Assembly: GCF_040802235.1 (NCBI RefSeq)
Contig: NC_133170.1
Coordinates: forward strand, 201,001-265,000
Origin: Manis javanica
Lineage: Eukaryota; Chordata; Mammalia; Pholidota; Manidae
Direction of reading: 5' to 3'
DNA: 64,000 bases
A program made the position numbers and the translations under genes. The notes beneath the pieces were generated by a model. The model had not been told where the DNA came from and searched no databases. It saw only the letters and a list, made by a program, of their open reading frames with translations. Within the stretch, counting starts at the first letter, position 1, and each line of letters opens with the position of its first letter. Shown piece after piece: positions 1-13,034 of this stretch.

Positions 1-3000
1 CTGAATAGCACATGTTCAGAGATGGGAAGGTTTTTTTGGGCTCATTTTATCACAAAATATCAAAAAGCAAGAAGACTGGGGTAAGGGGATAAATAACTCT
101 GGAGGCTGCAGGGGCAGGAGACGAGTTCGCAGTGCCAGGAGCTGCAGGGCGGCCAGTCCCTTCTGGATTAATGATGACAAGGGTTTACACATATGTGTCC
201 ATTATTACATTTCTTTCATGTTACCATTTGACCCTCCTGACAACCTAATGAGATAGACTTTATTGCTATGCTCATTTCACAGAGCAGGAAAGGGAGATAT
301 ATAGTATGGAGAACATAGGCCTCTTTGGAAGTTCAATTTGAGCATTAAGCTTAAATGTAAACAAACAATTCTCTTTGACTTGCTATGTTAGCAGGGGCAA
401 AACTGGACAGGTTACATTTGAGAAATGCATAGTATATTTGTGGCTGCCTGTCAGTTTGTCAAATTCTGAGAACAAGCATAATAAATATAGCAGCATGTGG
501 ATTTCTGTTAAATATTTTGTTTGTATTATGTTATTGTTCATTTCTGTAGTATTTCTCAGGCATCTACTCTTTTTTTCCCACTGTATTGACTAATATTTAA
601 AAATTTTAAACCCATCTTTTTTTTTATATACCCAAAGCTTTAAACCCCAAAAGTTTTATGTGGTTTAATGGCTAAATATTTTTGATATATCAAAATAGTA
701 ACACTTTCTAAAAATGTGCTCCCATGTACCACCTGAAATCATCGTGCATGCCGCTGCCTCCCTGATGACTCTGGTAGGGAGGGTGCGGTGTGGGAGAGGG
801 GGGGACAAAGGGCAGGGCAGAGGGTTCTCTAAGAGCCAGACTCTGAGCTGAGCACTTTACAAAGTGAGCCACACATCACTCTTCCCACAGTGCTCCGCGA
901 TGTAGCTGTTACCTCCCTTTTACAGAGGAGGAAGTTGGAGCTCAGAGAAATTTAAGACCAAGGGTCACACAGTTTCTGCTTCCAGGAAAGCCGGCAGTAA
1001 GAGTCGGCTAGGGAACAAAACTTAAGGAAAGAAGAGGCTTGGAAAGCTGTTACGCAACAGAGTCAGATGTGCAAAATAGGAAAAATGGGAACACCGGGTC
1101 ACTTCCACGTGACTGTTAATCTTCCTCTGTTCCTCTTACACTATTTTTGTAATGACCCAGTTCCATTCACTCCTTGCACAAACAGTTATTGAGAATCATT
1201 ATCTCCAGGAATCATAGAAACTCCAGGGAGTTTCTTTTATCTGTCTCCCTAACACTTATCAGAATCCTGGGCAAATACAAATCCTGTGCCCAAGAAATGT
1301 TTGTTGAGTAAATGAATTAGTCTAGTGGGGGAAAGAATAAATAAGCAGTCACATTAACAGCTTGTTAAGGGTCAGGGAAAAATCCTATTTGAGCATGTTG
1401 CCATGAAGCTAGCTTAGGAAAGGGGTCAAAGAACATACCAAAACTAGATGATACCTGAGCTAGGTTTTGAAGCAGAAATAAATTAAACAGGCAAATAAGT
1501 GAAATAGATGGGAGGATTCTCAACAGAAACACTAGCCTGAACAAAGAGAGGAGAAGGTGGGAGCCACTTTGGAAACTTAAAAGTTGAACACTGGGATGTG
1601 GAGAATGCCAGGGAGAGGCTTGGAGGAAGGTGTGGTCCGGAGGTCCTGGCATTCTCTTTGAGGGCATCCCAGAGCTCTGCCCCTGCCTTGCATCTAGAAA
1701 TTAGTGAACTGTGCTAACAGGGAACAAGATGACTGAATATACGAATTACCAATGCATTTTATTTGTCCCTGTAATAGAGAGCTGCAATTTTTTAGACTCT
1801 GTATTATGTTAAGGTTTAAAACCCAAGTTCAAATGGAAAGACTAGACTTTGTCATCTCCTATATGAGAAAAGCAAATTATTTTTCTGGTTCTCAAGGGAA
1901 TATTCTGTTCTTGAATAGATATGATCCACACAATCACAAAAGAGATTTCCAAACAAATGCTTTTCTGTTTTTCTGGGTGGGGGGTAGCTGAGAGGATTTT
2001 TTTTCCTTATTTTAACTTTTAGTGGTTTTATTTATTTTTATTTTACTTTGGGTCATTATAAAGGAGTCAGGAAGTAAAAATGTATTTTAAAAGAATAAGG
2101 TGAGATAGGAAATGGAAAGACTGTCACCCTCCTGTCTCCAAAGTAGATGTTTATGCAAGTTAGATTTGCAAAATCTATTATGAAACTCAGAATCTTAACT
2201 CCCAATGTCTCATCTTTCTTTAGGGATCTTTTATACCAATTTTTCATTCCAGTCTCAAAGGTCTACATGCCTTATACCATTTCCACACTTGTGAAATACT
2301 TAGTCATACTGTTACTAGGGAGGGGATTCAAAGGGTAAGTAAATATACAAATAATCCAAAACCTAATTTCAGTTAATAGATTAAATCCTCCACTTTTCAG
2401 CATTATATCCTTGGGCAAATTCTCTTAATCTTTCTGAGTTCAGTATCTTCCCCTATAAAATCAGGATCATAATAGCCTTTACTTCATGGGGTCGTTCGTT
2501 AGGAGGGTTAAATGAGTCAACACATGTAAAGTGCTTAGACTAATGCCCTATTCCCAGTGCACACGCCGCCGTATGTGACAGCTGCTATTGTTAATGCTGT
2601 TACTGACACCCAAGGCATTTAAATTGTTAACAATGTCTACACATATATATTTGACAATGTGTTTTACTGTTATAACTAAAATGAAAGGCAACAGAAGAAA
2701 GGAAAGGAAAAAAGGGCTAAATGGTATTCAGGCAGGACAGTCCAGCCCCCAAAAATGTATTTTTATAGTTCTTATACATTCCCTGTATAAGAGTGAAATG
2801 TTCCCCTCTTTCCTGTTGCCTATTTGGCCCTGTTGCTCCTGATAAATCTAGTGTATCCGTCATTTAAATGAACATCCTATCCTGTTTTCTTGTTTTCCCT
2901 CATTTTGTCTCTTTTAGGCCCTGTAGTTGGCCTGGTGCCTCCATGGTGCCCAGCATGATCAGACACTCATGCATGTTTGTTGAAGGAAAATCTGTGTGGT

Positions 3001-3749
3001 TTTTTTAAACAGTATTCTTCAAAAAACACTTTTTTGTTGTGATATTAAAGGCCAGGTGAACTTGTGCGTGTTGATAGCATGAGCATCTTTGACGTGGTCA
3101 TCCGGTGTGCGTCACTGCACATGACAGCCGTGCAGGCTCTGGAGTCAGGGCACGTAGTTATGAGTCTGGTGCTCTCAGAGTTGGGCTTCCTGGTTCCAGA
3201 TCTTGGCTCTGTCATTTGGACTTCCTAGGTTCAAAATTTGGCTTTCCCACTTTTTACCCAAGTGATCAAGAGCAACTTACTTAACCTGACTGCTTCATTC
3301 TCTTCATCTATAAAATGAGAAAAGTAGTTCCTACGTTGTAAGGATCACAGAGAATTTTGTTTGGCACTTTGGGAGCATTAGCAGTATTTGTTAAACTAAA
3401 CAGTTAAAAGAAATCTTCATTTTCCAGTTAGATAAATAGTACCTGCCTTAGGGAATCAGAGCGATGCTATCGCATGGCACATAATTACCACTCAAAGCGT
3501 CGCCATTACTATTACTATCATTGCAAATCTCAATTTCTATTTCCTGCTGTGAGTTGGGGCCCTGAATTGGCCCTCCCATGTTTTGGTCCCCACTTCCCCC
3601 CGTGTCCTATCATTTGGCCCTGCGTCATTCATGCCTTTCACCCGGCCTGCTTCTCAGGACAAGGACTTTGCTCTTCGTTTTGGCATAATTTTACAACACT
3701 GGGTACACTCATGAGACTGTTAAGGAGAAAAAGGGGAAAAGATGTAACT
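1..3749. repeat. Upstream region with MIR-derived SINE fragments
   Basis: No gene is seen. MIR-like cores are recognisable at about 180-320 (minus), 840-1000 (minus; AGAGGAGGAAGTTGGAGCTC then GGTCACACAG), 2395-2560 (plus; ATCCTTGGGCAAATTCTCTT then GTAAAGTGCTTAGA) and 3150-3390 (plus; AACTTACTTAACCTGAC then TCTATAAAATGAGA). All are heavily diverged. The rest is ordinary AT-rich DNA. Confidence 0.55.
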
Positions 3750-4260
3750 GATCGAGAGGCAACTTTGGCCTCTGGTTCTCGCTGCAGGCTGCCCAGCATC
3801 TGGGGCAGCGACAGGGCACCTGGCCGGCAGGGGGCCCGCGGGGGCCTCCCCGGGGTCCGGCACCACTGGCGGGGTGGCCGGCTTGGACCTGCTGGACAGA
3901 CGGGGCAAGTGGGTGGGCTGAACTGGGAAAGGGAGACAGCAACGAGAGCCAGAGGAGGAGGGTGGGGCAGGGTTTGGCTAAGGAGAGGGCGGGGCAGCCC
4001 TTCCATTGCAAGGCTTCCTGCAGGCTGCACGGCCGGGTGCCGTGGTCCTGCCTCCTGGAGCTTCCCGAACGGAAGGAACGTGGTACGTGGGTGCAGAGTG
4101 TGCTTGTAAATGTGACCGAACCGACCTTGATTGCTAGTAACCTACGTGAAAGGGCTTCTTCCGTCCCTGCTGCGTGGTGCCTGAGGAGAGCCACGCACTT
4201 CTGCGCACTCCGGGAGCGTAGCTCTCTTCACAGCCCTGAGAACGCGTTTCACCACGATTT
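3750..4260. promoter_or_regulatory. CpG-rich segment, candidate SLC38A4 promoter / first noncoding exon
   Basis: I counted about 32 CpGs in roughly 500 bp, in a region where CpG is otherwise rare. A GC box, GGGCGGGGC, lies at 3987-3995, and there is no obvious TATA box. Possible splice donors on the + strand include TG|GTACGT near 4083. The segment lies 27 kb upstream of the exon that needs a noncoding partner, which fits the long 5' intron of mammalian SLC38A4. Linking it to the gene is inference. ORFs across it look like by-products of GC-rich sequence. Confidence 0.45.
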
Positions 4261-4404
4261 CAGTCCTTGTCTTTAGAAGCAGCTCTTCAGTAACAGGACA
4301 CTTAAAGATCTATCTGACTTTGGGAGCGTGTGTCGCTCGCTACCTGTACTTTATTATCCTTGCAGCGCAGAGAAGCCCATACTGTTGGTTGATAAATAAA
4401 CGTG

Positions 4405-4920
4405 TTTCTTTTGAAGTAATTATAGATTCAGAAGAAGTTGCAAAGGTAGCAGAGAGAGGTCCCATATACCTTTTACCAGGTTTCCTCCAATGGTTACATC
4501 AGACATCCTCTTAGTACATTATCACAGCCTGGAAATTGGCACTGGTATAAACCACACTGTGACACTAGTTCGTAGACTGGTGTAGACTACACATCATGTT
4601 ATCACATGCGCAGATTTGTGCAATCGTACCACGGCCGAGAAACAGAACTTCTTCGCCACAAAGACCTCCCTGTGCTTCTCCTGTGTGACCACACCTCCTC
4701 TCCTCCCCACCCAACAGCCAGATGTTTTCCGTCTCAACATTGTTATCACTCTGAGAGTGTCACATAAACAGCATCATACTGTATGTGATCTTTTTGAGGT
4801 TGATTTCTCTCATTCAGCATATCTTGAGGTCCACTCAAATAGTGGTACCACTGGTTGGGTCCTTGTTATTGCTGAGCAGCATTCCGGTTGCTTCACCATA
4901 TTTAGTGGGATTTTTTTTTC
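4405..4920 (-). mobile_element. Old L1 (L1ME-like) 3' end fragment
   Basis: On the + strand it reads as the reverse of a familiar L1M 3' region: ATTATAGATTCAGAAGAAG, then GAGGTCCCATATACCTTTTA, the TTCTCTCATTCAGCATAT stretch and TTATTGCTGAGCAGCATTCC. It is strongly diverged and has no open frame of interest. Confidence 0.6.
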
Positions 4921-7900
4921 TTGGTTGACATGCTTATCTAGAACTTCAGTTGCATTAAAGAGATGCTGAGAGCACTTGATAGGGACAGAATTTGAGTAAA
5001 TTTTCTCTTCAAAATGACATTTGTGTATGAATGGGAAAGAGGAGGTATAAACTACATCTGAAACACAGGTCACCAGAGGATTGGAAAGGAAAGAAGGAAC
5101 TGAGCAAAGAAATGTAGAATTAGGTATAAAATCTGGCACCTTTTAAAAATTTCCACAGCCATATCTTACTCTATTCTATGATTTTTACCTTTAGTTAAAA
5201 CAACTCAGATTCCTTGAAACTAGTAAAAGCAACAAAGAATATTCCCTGCCAGTCTGTAGCACAGTGGGAAATGACAGTGAGTAGCTCTCCAATCTGACAG
5301 GGTCACCTGGAGTCAAACCCATCATAGTCCCAGGGCAACTATCAAAGGTCTGGAGATTGTCACGCTGTTCTGGCCCTCCACCCCCTGCCCCCACTGGTGG
5401 GAGGAACATCTCCCAGGGGTCACTTGAGTCAGGTTTTAGACCAAGGGTGTTACCCTTCTCCTGAGTGCCCACAGGCGTGGGGAACAGGGACCCTGGAAGC
5501 TCTGACTAGCTAAGGGGATAGCTCACTTCTGAGTAGCCATAGAAGAGTTAGGCTTCACCCCTCCCTTCAACTAGCACCCAGCAGAGGGCTTTGCTCCCAC
5601 CCAACCCCAAGCAGAGGAGAGAATGAAACGTTCACTGCTGTCTGAAAGTGCAAATACGCCTTTGAGTTTTTGAATTTCACATTTCGGGCCTTCAGAGATG
5701 TATTGTCCTTTCACAAAGTTACACAAACTCTCTGGAACCCTGACTGGAGCCAAGTGTAACTGAAAGGGCTGCCTTATGACTCTGTTTTACTGTTTTCTTT
5801 TACCAGAAAAATGTGCTTTGTCCCCAACCCTGCTAGAGATGGAGGGTAGGTGGGGAATGCTGGTTCCAAAACCTAAACATACCTAGCGAACTCGTAACTA
5901 AAATGATTTCTAACTCTTTTTAGGCAAATCTGCTTTTCTGAATGAATAGAATCATTTGTGCTGTCTTTCTGCTGTGTTGTCTTGTGTGTTGTCAGGCCTC
6001 TCACCTCACTCTGCAGGCTGTTCTCCTGGGCCCTACCTCCTGAGTGTGGGTGGTAAGGTGTCATGGCATATGCGGCAGAGCAGATAACTCTGCCCTGTAA
6101 CCTTGAGGGGCAAACACTGGATGGCAAGTCAGGACACTAAACAAAAGGCCCACTAGGATCGTGTCCACCTTTCTTATATTATGCTGTTTGCTTATGTGAC
6201 TGATGATGACAGTCGTTCCAAGGGTCTCATGTGACTTGTAAACACGGACTAGGGTTCCCAACATCGCAGGCATTGCTTTTTTAAGGGGTGACTGGAGGTT
6301 TTATTGGTTTCTTAAACTTTTCCTTTAAAAAGAAAAAAATAGAGCTTTTCTAAAAGAAAACAAAATAGCAGTGCCTCATGTACTATATCAATGTAGACAA
6401 AAGAACAAACATTAGCTATACAAATACTTTCAAACAATATCATAACACTATAGCACTTTCCACACTTTGAAGAATAAAACCAAATATAATGCTTTACTTT
6501 ATTCTTAATACCAGAATTTTAGGAGGTTCAAACCCCTAGTCTGGCAGCCAAGGTCACCCTCTGCCAGACTCCGCACAAACATTCCCTTTGCGCACAAGTA
6601 GATCGGAGCTGTTTTGGTGTTACTGGGGCCAAACTTCTGATTCCATTTCCCCTGCCTGGAACACCCAGTCCCCCCCTGGAGTCACACCTTCTTGGTCCAT
6701 GGAACTTGCTCCATTTGCCCCAGTGCCTGTGTTGAGCCCTCCAGTTCCATGTCTTGGGGGATCCCGGTCTTTGTGGAATTGGTGGCCTCACTTGTAAAGT
6801 GGTGATAATGATACCACTACCCCGAAGTTGAGGGAATTACTGATTTGTGCGGTGGTTGGCATAGTGCCAGCTCTCATGCTTATTATCATTACTAATGAGA
6901 CCTTAGAAAATGAGACTTCAAACTTCACAGAATTAATGGGCTATGGTCTGAGTGGAGGATGCAGACCAGAAAACCTGATTGTTTTGACTTCTCTGTCTCT
7001 CCATCCTAACTGCTGTCATAAGGGACAGGGTCCCCTATCAACCAGGAAGAGAGAATCTAGTTGCTTGCCCCTGAGATTGGACACAAAGAGACTGAAGAAG
7101 ATTCTTCCCTTCCTGGATCTAATAGAAGCATGTATGGCTTGGTACAGGTCTTGTTTTTGTTAAGAAGTAATCAAATAATGGAAAATTTCTATGAGGAAGG
7201 GAACAAAGGCTGGATATTGGCTTCAAAGAGTAATTAGGTCTCATGGTGACTTATCTGTCCTTGAAACTATTTACATATACAACCTGAAGCCTTAGAAAAG
7301 TGAGAATTTTAGTGGATTAACTGGTTGTTTGGTCCACATAATACCCAATTATTAGGTTTTCTGATATTCCCCTGCAAAAGGGTTGCTATTCCACTGAAGT
7401 ATAGCTTCAGTCAAGTCAAGGACATGAGCACTCATGCACCTTTGGTTATGCTGATGTCTAAACAAACCCCTTTTGTGTTTTGAATTCAGATCTAAAAATG
7501 GTGTGTTTAGACCACAGCATGCAATTACAAACAGAACAGCAATACTTTATATTAAAAGCAAGGTAGACTGGGTTTGGGATAAGGGGTGCAGTCGCATATA
7601 GATACTGATTTTATTTTGCTTCTGGGGCTATACCTTATGTAATTACTTTTTGTTAAGAGTTTAGAACTCTTATGTGTGCAGATGTTTCCAAATAATAGCC
7701 TCACCCACTGAATATGTCATCAAAATTTAGGCGAGGTGCATGTGCATTCATGAATATGCATACATCTAATGGGACAGAAGGAGAAAATTCTGCTCTAAAG
7801 TCTCATTTGTCTAGCTGAGAATATAGAATAACTCTTTGTTATGTGATTAGGCCGAAAGGAAATTATACCTGCCACGGTCTGCCAATTTTCAAAGAATAAG

Positions 7901-8149
7901 AATACAGCAAGACCCATTTTTAAATCCGATTTCACTGAACATAATTTAACCTTTTGGTGTTTCCGAGTGCCTTAGGCTCACTGTTGTTAACTTCATCTAT
8001 AAAGGCAAAACTCAAAAGTGCTAGTTAATAGAAATTTATGGTTGTTTGAAGAAAGCTATAATATCTTCTTTCTGCTTTCAAACTTTTGGGAGGTTATAAA
8101 AAAAAAACATACGTAAAGGTTCTACACTAGCAAATATAAACCTTTTTAA
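4921..8149. other. No gene recognised
   Basis: AT-rich intergenic or 5'-intronic sequence. Short ORFs lack protein-like character. I see no RNA gene and no repeat I can name with confidence. Confidence 0.5.
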
Positions 8150-8660
8150 TGTGCAAAATTTCTAACATATTCCAGAGAGTAGTGTATTGAAACTACATCT
8201 TCACCCAACTTCAGTAAATCCCAATACTTGTCTGTTGCAGTCCATCTCTACTGCCATTGTCCCTCCCTGCTACCCCTGCCTCAGCCGTCACTGGATTACT
8301 TCCAAGCAAATGCAACTCATCATACGATCTGATCCATACATGATTCAGTATCTGTCTCACAAAGATAAGTCTTTCAGAATAACCAAAATATTATCATACT
8401 TTAAATAGACCAACATATCTTAAGTATTATACCCTGGCACTGTTCAAATAGTTCTGTCTTTTTGTTTTACCCTCATTTTGTGTGAATCAGAATCCAGACA
8501 GGGCTCATGCATTCATTGGTTGAAATGTCTCTTAAGCCTGTTTTAATCCATTGGTTCCAACACCCTCATCTCTTTTTTTTCCTCTTGCAATTTGATAAAA
8601 CCCAGCCATTTGTCCCATAGAATTTCCCATACTCCAAATTTTGTTGATTTATATGACTTT
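8150..8660 (-). mobile_element. Old L1-like fragment
   Basis: The phrases AATCAGAATCCAGACAGGGC, GTTGAAATGTCTCTTAAGCC and CCATAGAATTTCCCATACTC match the antisense of an old L1M 3' UTR as I remember it. Divergence is high and the boundaries are approximate. Confidence 0.45.
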
Positions 8661-9079
8661 TAAAATATTGTCCTCAAATTCCAGTATTCTGCCTTCTTCA
8701 GTTTAACCCTCAAAAAATTGCTTTTAAAGAAAATTGGACCTTGTCACTCCTTTGCCTATTTACTTGAGGATTCTCAAGCCTGCATTTTACCCAACTGTAC
8801 CCAAATATCCTCCCTCTGAATATCCATGATTTTCCTAACATTCTTCCTGATAGAGCCTGGCCAACCTAGTGTTCTTTTAACCAGGTTCCAGAAGGAGTCC
8901 TGGTCGCTCACTTAGATGCACACTCAGCTTTGTCCAAGATGGCACATCACCAGTAAATAGTAGGGGTTGTTTTGGTTTTAAAAATTAGGCCACACGACTA
9001 CTTTTTAAAAGGTAGTTTTCTATTACTGATATACACAGATATATTTTCTGGGAAATTATATTTTTGGAATTTGCTTTAA

Positions 9080-9235
9080 AATAATGGCAGGGGAAGGTTT
9101 AGATGTAAGAAGGTTAGCCATGGTTAATAATTGTTGGAGCTAGAGAATGCCTATGTGAGGTTTCACTCTATTATTACATGTACATTTGTATTTGAAATTT
9201 TCCATAAGTAAAACTGAAACACACTATTTTGCCTA
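9080..9235 (+). mobile_element. L1M 3' terminal fragment
   Basis: AGAAGGTTAGCCATGGTTAA, then AATTGTTGGAGCTAG and TTTGAAATTTTCCATAAGTA follow the order of the L1M 3' tail in the + orientation. It has no clear target-site duplication. Confidence 0.55.
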
Positions 9236-11774
9236 AGCTAAGTAGTGGTACACTTCATGTTAGGGGCCTTTGCCAAGGATCACCACAAACCATGTCTGAG
9301 GGACTGGGCACTTGCTTTTCTCATTCTGCAAGTCTAGTTTGCCTAAAACCAAGTCAGTTTTAAAGAAAAAAGTCATCATACAAATTCGTTTATGTACAAT
9401 GGGAAAATGGTTTGGAGTGATTGAAAATATGACTCATGAAGAGGCGCTTCGAGGCTTTGTGCCTTGTCTAAGCCGCTTTTCTTCTGACTGTGGTGCCAGA
9501 TCTCAGTGACAGGCCCCGTAGTTTTCCAACAGCCGACAAAGGACTCCCAGAAGAAGGGTGGCCCAAAGTCCGGTTATCCCATAAGAAAAAGAAGCTATGA
9601 TGGATTACGAAGGTCACAGTTATGAGCTCTCTGTTGTATGCCAGATGAATATGCCAGTCCTATTTTCCAAGGTGAAAATCAAAAGCAGACCTTTTCAGAA
9701 ACCTATCAGCTTTTAACTTTAGTCTGATTCCTCTTTATTCTGTACCACCTATGCTTACTTTAGCCATATGTACTAGGACATTCTTTTTAAAGGACTATAG
9801 CCTTTATTCATAATAATTTTCTATCGTTTCATTAGTATTAAGTAACTTCTAATAGTAATTAACTCTACTCAGCTGTGCAAATACAAAACTCATTATATAT
9901 GGATGTGCTTCATTATATCTTTTCTGAAGTCACATGAATTTAACGCCACACATGCAAATTTCCAGACAGTCCAGTTGAAGATAATTTAAGGGAAAAGAGT
10001 AAGACCTGGGGATGAAAACAGAAAGAGAAGAAACATGGATGCAGAGTGAAGAAAGCTGCTTTGGTGTGAAGGCTTGGAAGACAGAGGCAGAGCACAGGGC
10101 CTGGGGCAAGCTTTCCTCTGTGAGGGAGGGAGCTGGGTTCAGCGCAGGACTGGCAGTCGGTGCCTTGTGATCAGCTTTCATGGCCCAGGTCGGAACACCT
10201 GCTTTGAGAGGCAGACGAATAGGCTTGAGAAATGCCTACTTCCTAGGCCTAGTAGGTCAGTTTTCCAGAAGATTCTCCATCTCAAGCACGCATGTCAGTC
10301 CCGTTTCTGGGCCCACACCAGGAGATAATTCCTGTAACCCATAAGATCAGAAAGACATTGGACATGTTGTGAGAATAAGGCCATACACCCAAAATGTCCC
10401 CTGGTGTGTATATGTTTATCTACAACAAAACTCTATGAGTCTGCAGTTGAGCTCTAGGAGACTGTATAATTTTAGTGAGCAAAAGGTGAGAAGTCTGACT
10501 TCAGTGGTGTTTATTATTACTTTAAATTAATAAAATAAATTTAAAATACACTGACAATATCATGGGTGGTAGTTTTACTTCATGAGTGTAAAACGACACT
10601 ATAGATCCACAGGCCTGGCCCCAACCCTGTAAACTGTGTCTTCCCTGCAAAAGCTATTAAGTCGCGCAGCCTGGAATTCCTCTGTTGTGGTTTTCTCAAG
10701 AATCTGATCCTCTCAACTGGCGAGAGGTTATTCTAGCTATACCCAGATCCCCTGATTTCTGAGCTGTTACTTCCTACATAGTCAGCTTTTTAAAAAATTA
10801 TTCTGGAAATGTTTGCCAGTAGGCCTAGGAATTAAACTTGGCATCTTATTTTCAGCCGAGAATACAGAGTGAAATGTTTGGATTGGGGTTTAGTTAATAT
10901 ATGACAATTATTCTTCTGGTTCAAAATAATCTGCTTAAGAGTGGTTCTCATAAAAATATTAAATACTTCGGCTATTCTGTGTGAGGCACTGATTTAAAAA
11001 TGCAAAACCAGCAACTGATATTTATTTAGTTCTTAATATATCCCAGGCTTACTGTACCTTCACATGTATTATGTCACTTGCCGAAAGTAAATGAAGGGTA
11101 CACGTGCCTTCTTTAATAAGTTACTGTTCTGTGCAAATATGAAGTAGGAAAGAAGAAAAGAGTTAATGATGAAAAATAAGATGTCTTAACTTATCCATCT
11201 ACTTAAGATATAAAACGAGGGCCATAAGTTCCCACTAACCACTCAGGACCCTTGAAAATTATTCCTGCCCCACAATTCCACTCAGTTCGGGCCCACCACC
11301 TCATGTATTAATTGTGCCAATTATTCTCTAGCAATTTCAGTGGCCACAAGATAGAATAACTATCTATCTTAGATGAGATAATGCAAAGCTCTGAAAGAAA
11401 GTTGTTTCTTAAATGTTTCAAGTGAAAACTTGTGTGCCACAAAGCCATATAACCTCACCAATTTCTTCACACTGGAAATGCTTCTATTTATACACCTAAA
11501 TATTCCTAGTGGGTATATCTAAACATTTGTGGTAATGTAAAAACAGTCCTTGTTTGTTATAATCCCCAAAAAAAGAATAAACAGAGCCTCAAGTTTTTCA
11601 CTACAGCTGGAGTGTAATTACAATTGTTAGTGTTCCTATAAAATATTCTTACACTATTTTGGAAAAGTTGCCAGTTTTTTTAGCCTACTGAGGTCATTGT
11701 AAGGGGATTGCTCTGAAAATACATTTCATCTTTTGACCACACATTTCTAAATATGTATATTAGTGTAACAGAAA

Positions 11775-11849
11775 TTAGCTATACTTGATATTTAAGACAC
11801 ATATTTAAACTATATTTAGCTATACTTGATATTTAAACACATATTTAAA
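11775..11849. repeat. Two-copy imperfect tandem duplication, about 41-bp period
   Basis: TTAGCTATACTTGATATTTAA followed by (G)ACACATATTTAAA occurs at 11775-11809 and again at 11816-11849. The copies differ by one inserted G. It appears to be a local slippage-type duplication in AT-rich DNA. Confidence 0.85.
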
Positions 11850-12970
11850 ATGTGTTTCTTGTGACCCAAGACATGACTTGAGTACAATCCTAGGGGCTTC
11901 ATTCTCCCTCCTACTTCATATTGTAGTTCTTGCTACTTTTGTTTCTTTTCAAAACTGGGCATGGGAGTGACAGGGGTCGTGTTTACTTAAGATTGTCCCT
12001 GGAAACCAATCTAGATGGCTCCACATTGGACAATGAGTAATTCAGGAAACTAAGTATTGTTATCCTACCTCCAAATAGTGGGACTGATTTTTTTTAATTA
12101 AGTTAAATTTACTTTATAAAATTTAAAGTGGTTGTTGAGACCATGAATCTTAGCAGTCTGGAATGGTACTAAACGTTATTTTTATGTAATAAATGTATTT
12201 CAGTATTATTTCATTTAGAAGGAAAATGGGACTTATCTGTGTCAGTATATTTACTCTTATGTGAAAACAGATCAATATGTCAGCAACCGGAGGACCGACT
12301 ATAGGGGAGGAGAGAAGAGAAGGCCCAGAATGGGTGCCACAGACTCCTGTCAGCACTGCGGTTACTCACATTTGTACCCGTACTACCTAACAGGTAAAAA
12401 AACTGGCATGTTTCCAAAATAGTGTAGGAATATTTCATACAAATGCTAAGAATTCTAATTAATGTTATTTAAAATTTCTATAAAGCTTTCTGCTTGAAAA
12501 CACCTACAGTAGGCTTCCTCACTTCTAAATCTCAAAGACTGAATTGAACTGGACCTAATAAAGGAATTGACACCACAGTCTTTCAGATTTCAACTTAAAT
12601 TCTGAGATATCATATCCAAGTTAACCTCACATTGATGGAAAGTAGCATGCTTGTAAGACTTGGTTTTGTAAGCCATGTAAAGATGGAAGTTACGGAGTCC
12701 TGTGTGATCAAGAAACTGCTTCAGAGAAAGCCAGACATCTATTCGTGTTGCCAGCCTACCCACGTGCTGATTCATAATGACTAGAAGAGTCTTTATTTGA
12801 ATCTACTGAACATGATTAGACCAAAAACTATGTGGCTGGCCAATTCAGAATTAGCACTAAAATGCCCAGCAATCTCAGATCCTGGAGTGTAACCAAATGT
12901 GGTTCATTCACTTTAACATTGGGAAAATGTGTCTTGGCGCATTTGGGGTTTTCATGTTTTGTCAGTCTCA

Positions 12971-13034
12971 CCAAAAAACACAAACAAACCCAAAGCAAAG
13001 CAAACAAACACCCCCACCCCACCCCCAAAAAAAC
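12971..13034. repeat. A/C-rich low-complexity tract
   Basis: CAAACAAACCCAAAGCAAAG-type repeats run into CCCCCACCCCACCCCC. There is no coding content. Confidence 0.8.

Noticed and set aside
3474..4109. A 211-codon ORF on the + strand and overlapping minus-strand ORFs of 130-161 codons
   Set aside because: They lie on the CpG-rich segment, where stops are rare in all frames. The translations are low-complexity, Gly/Arg- or Pro-rich, without domains.
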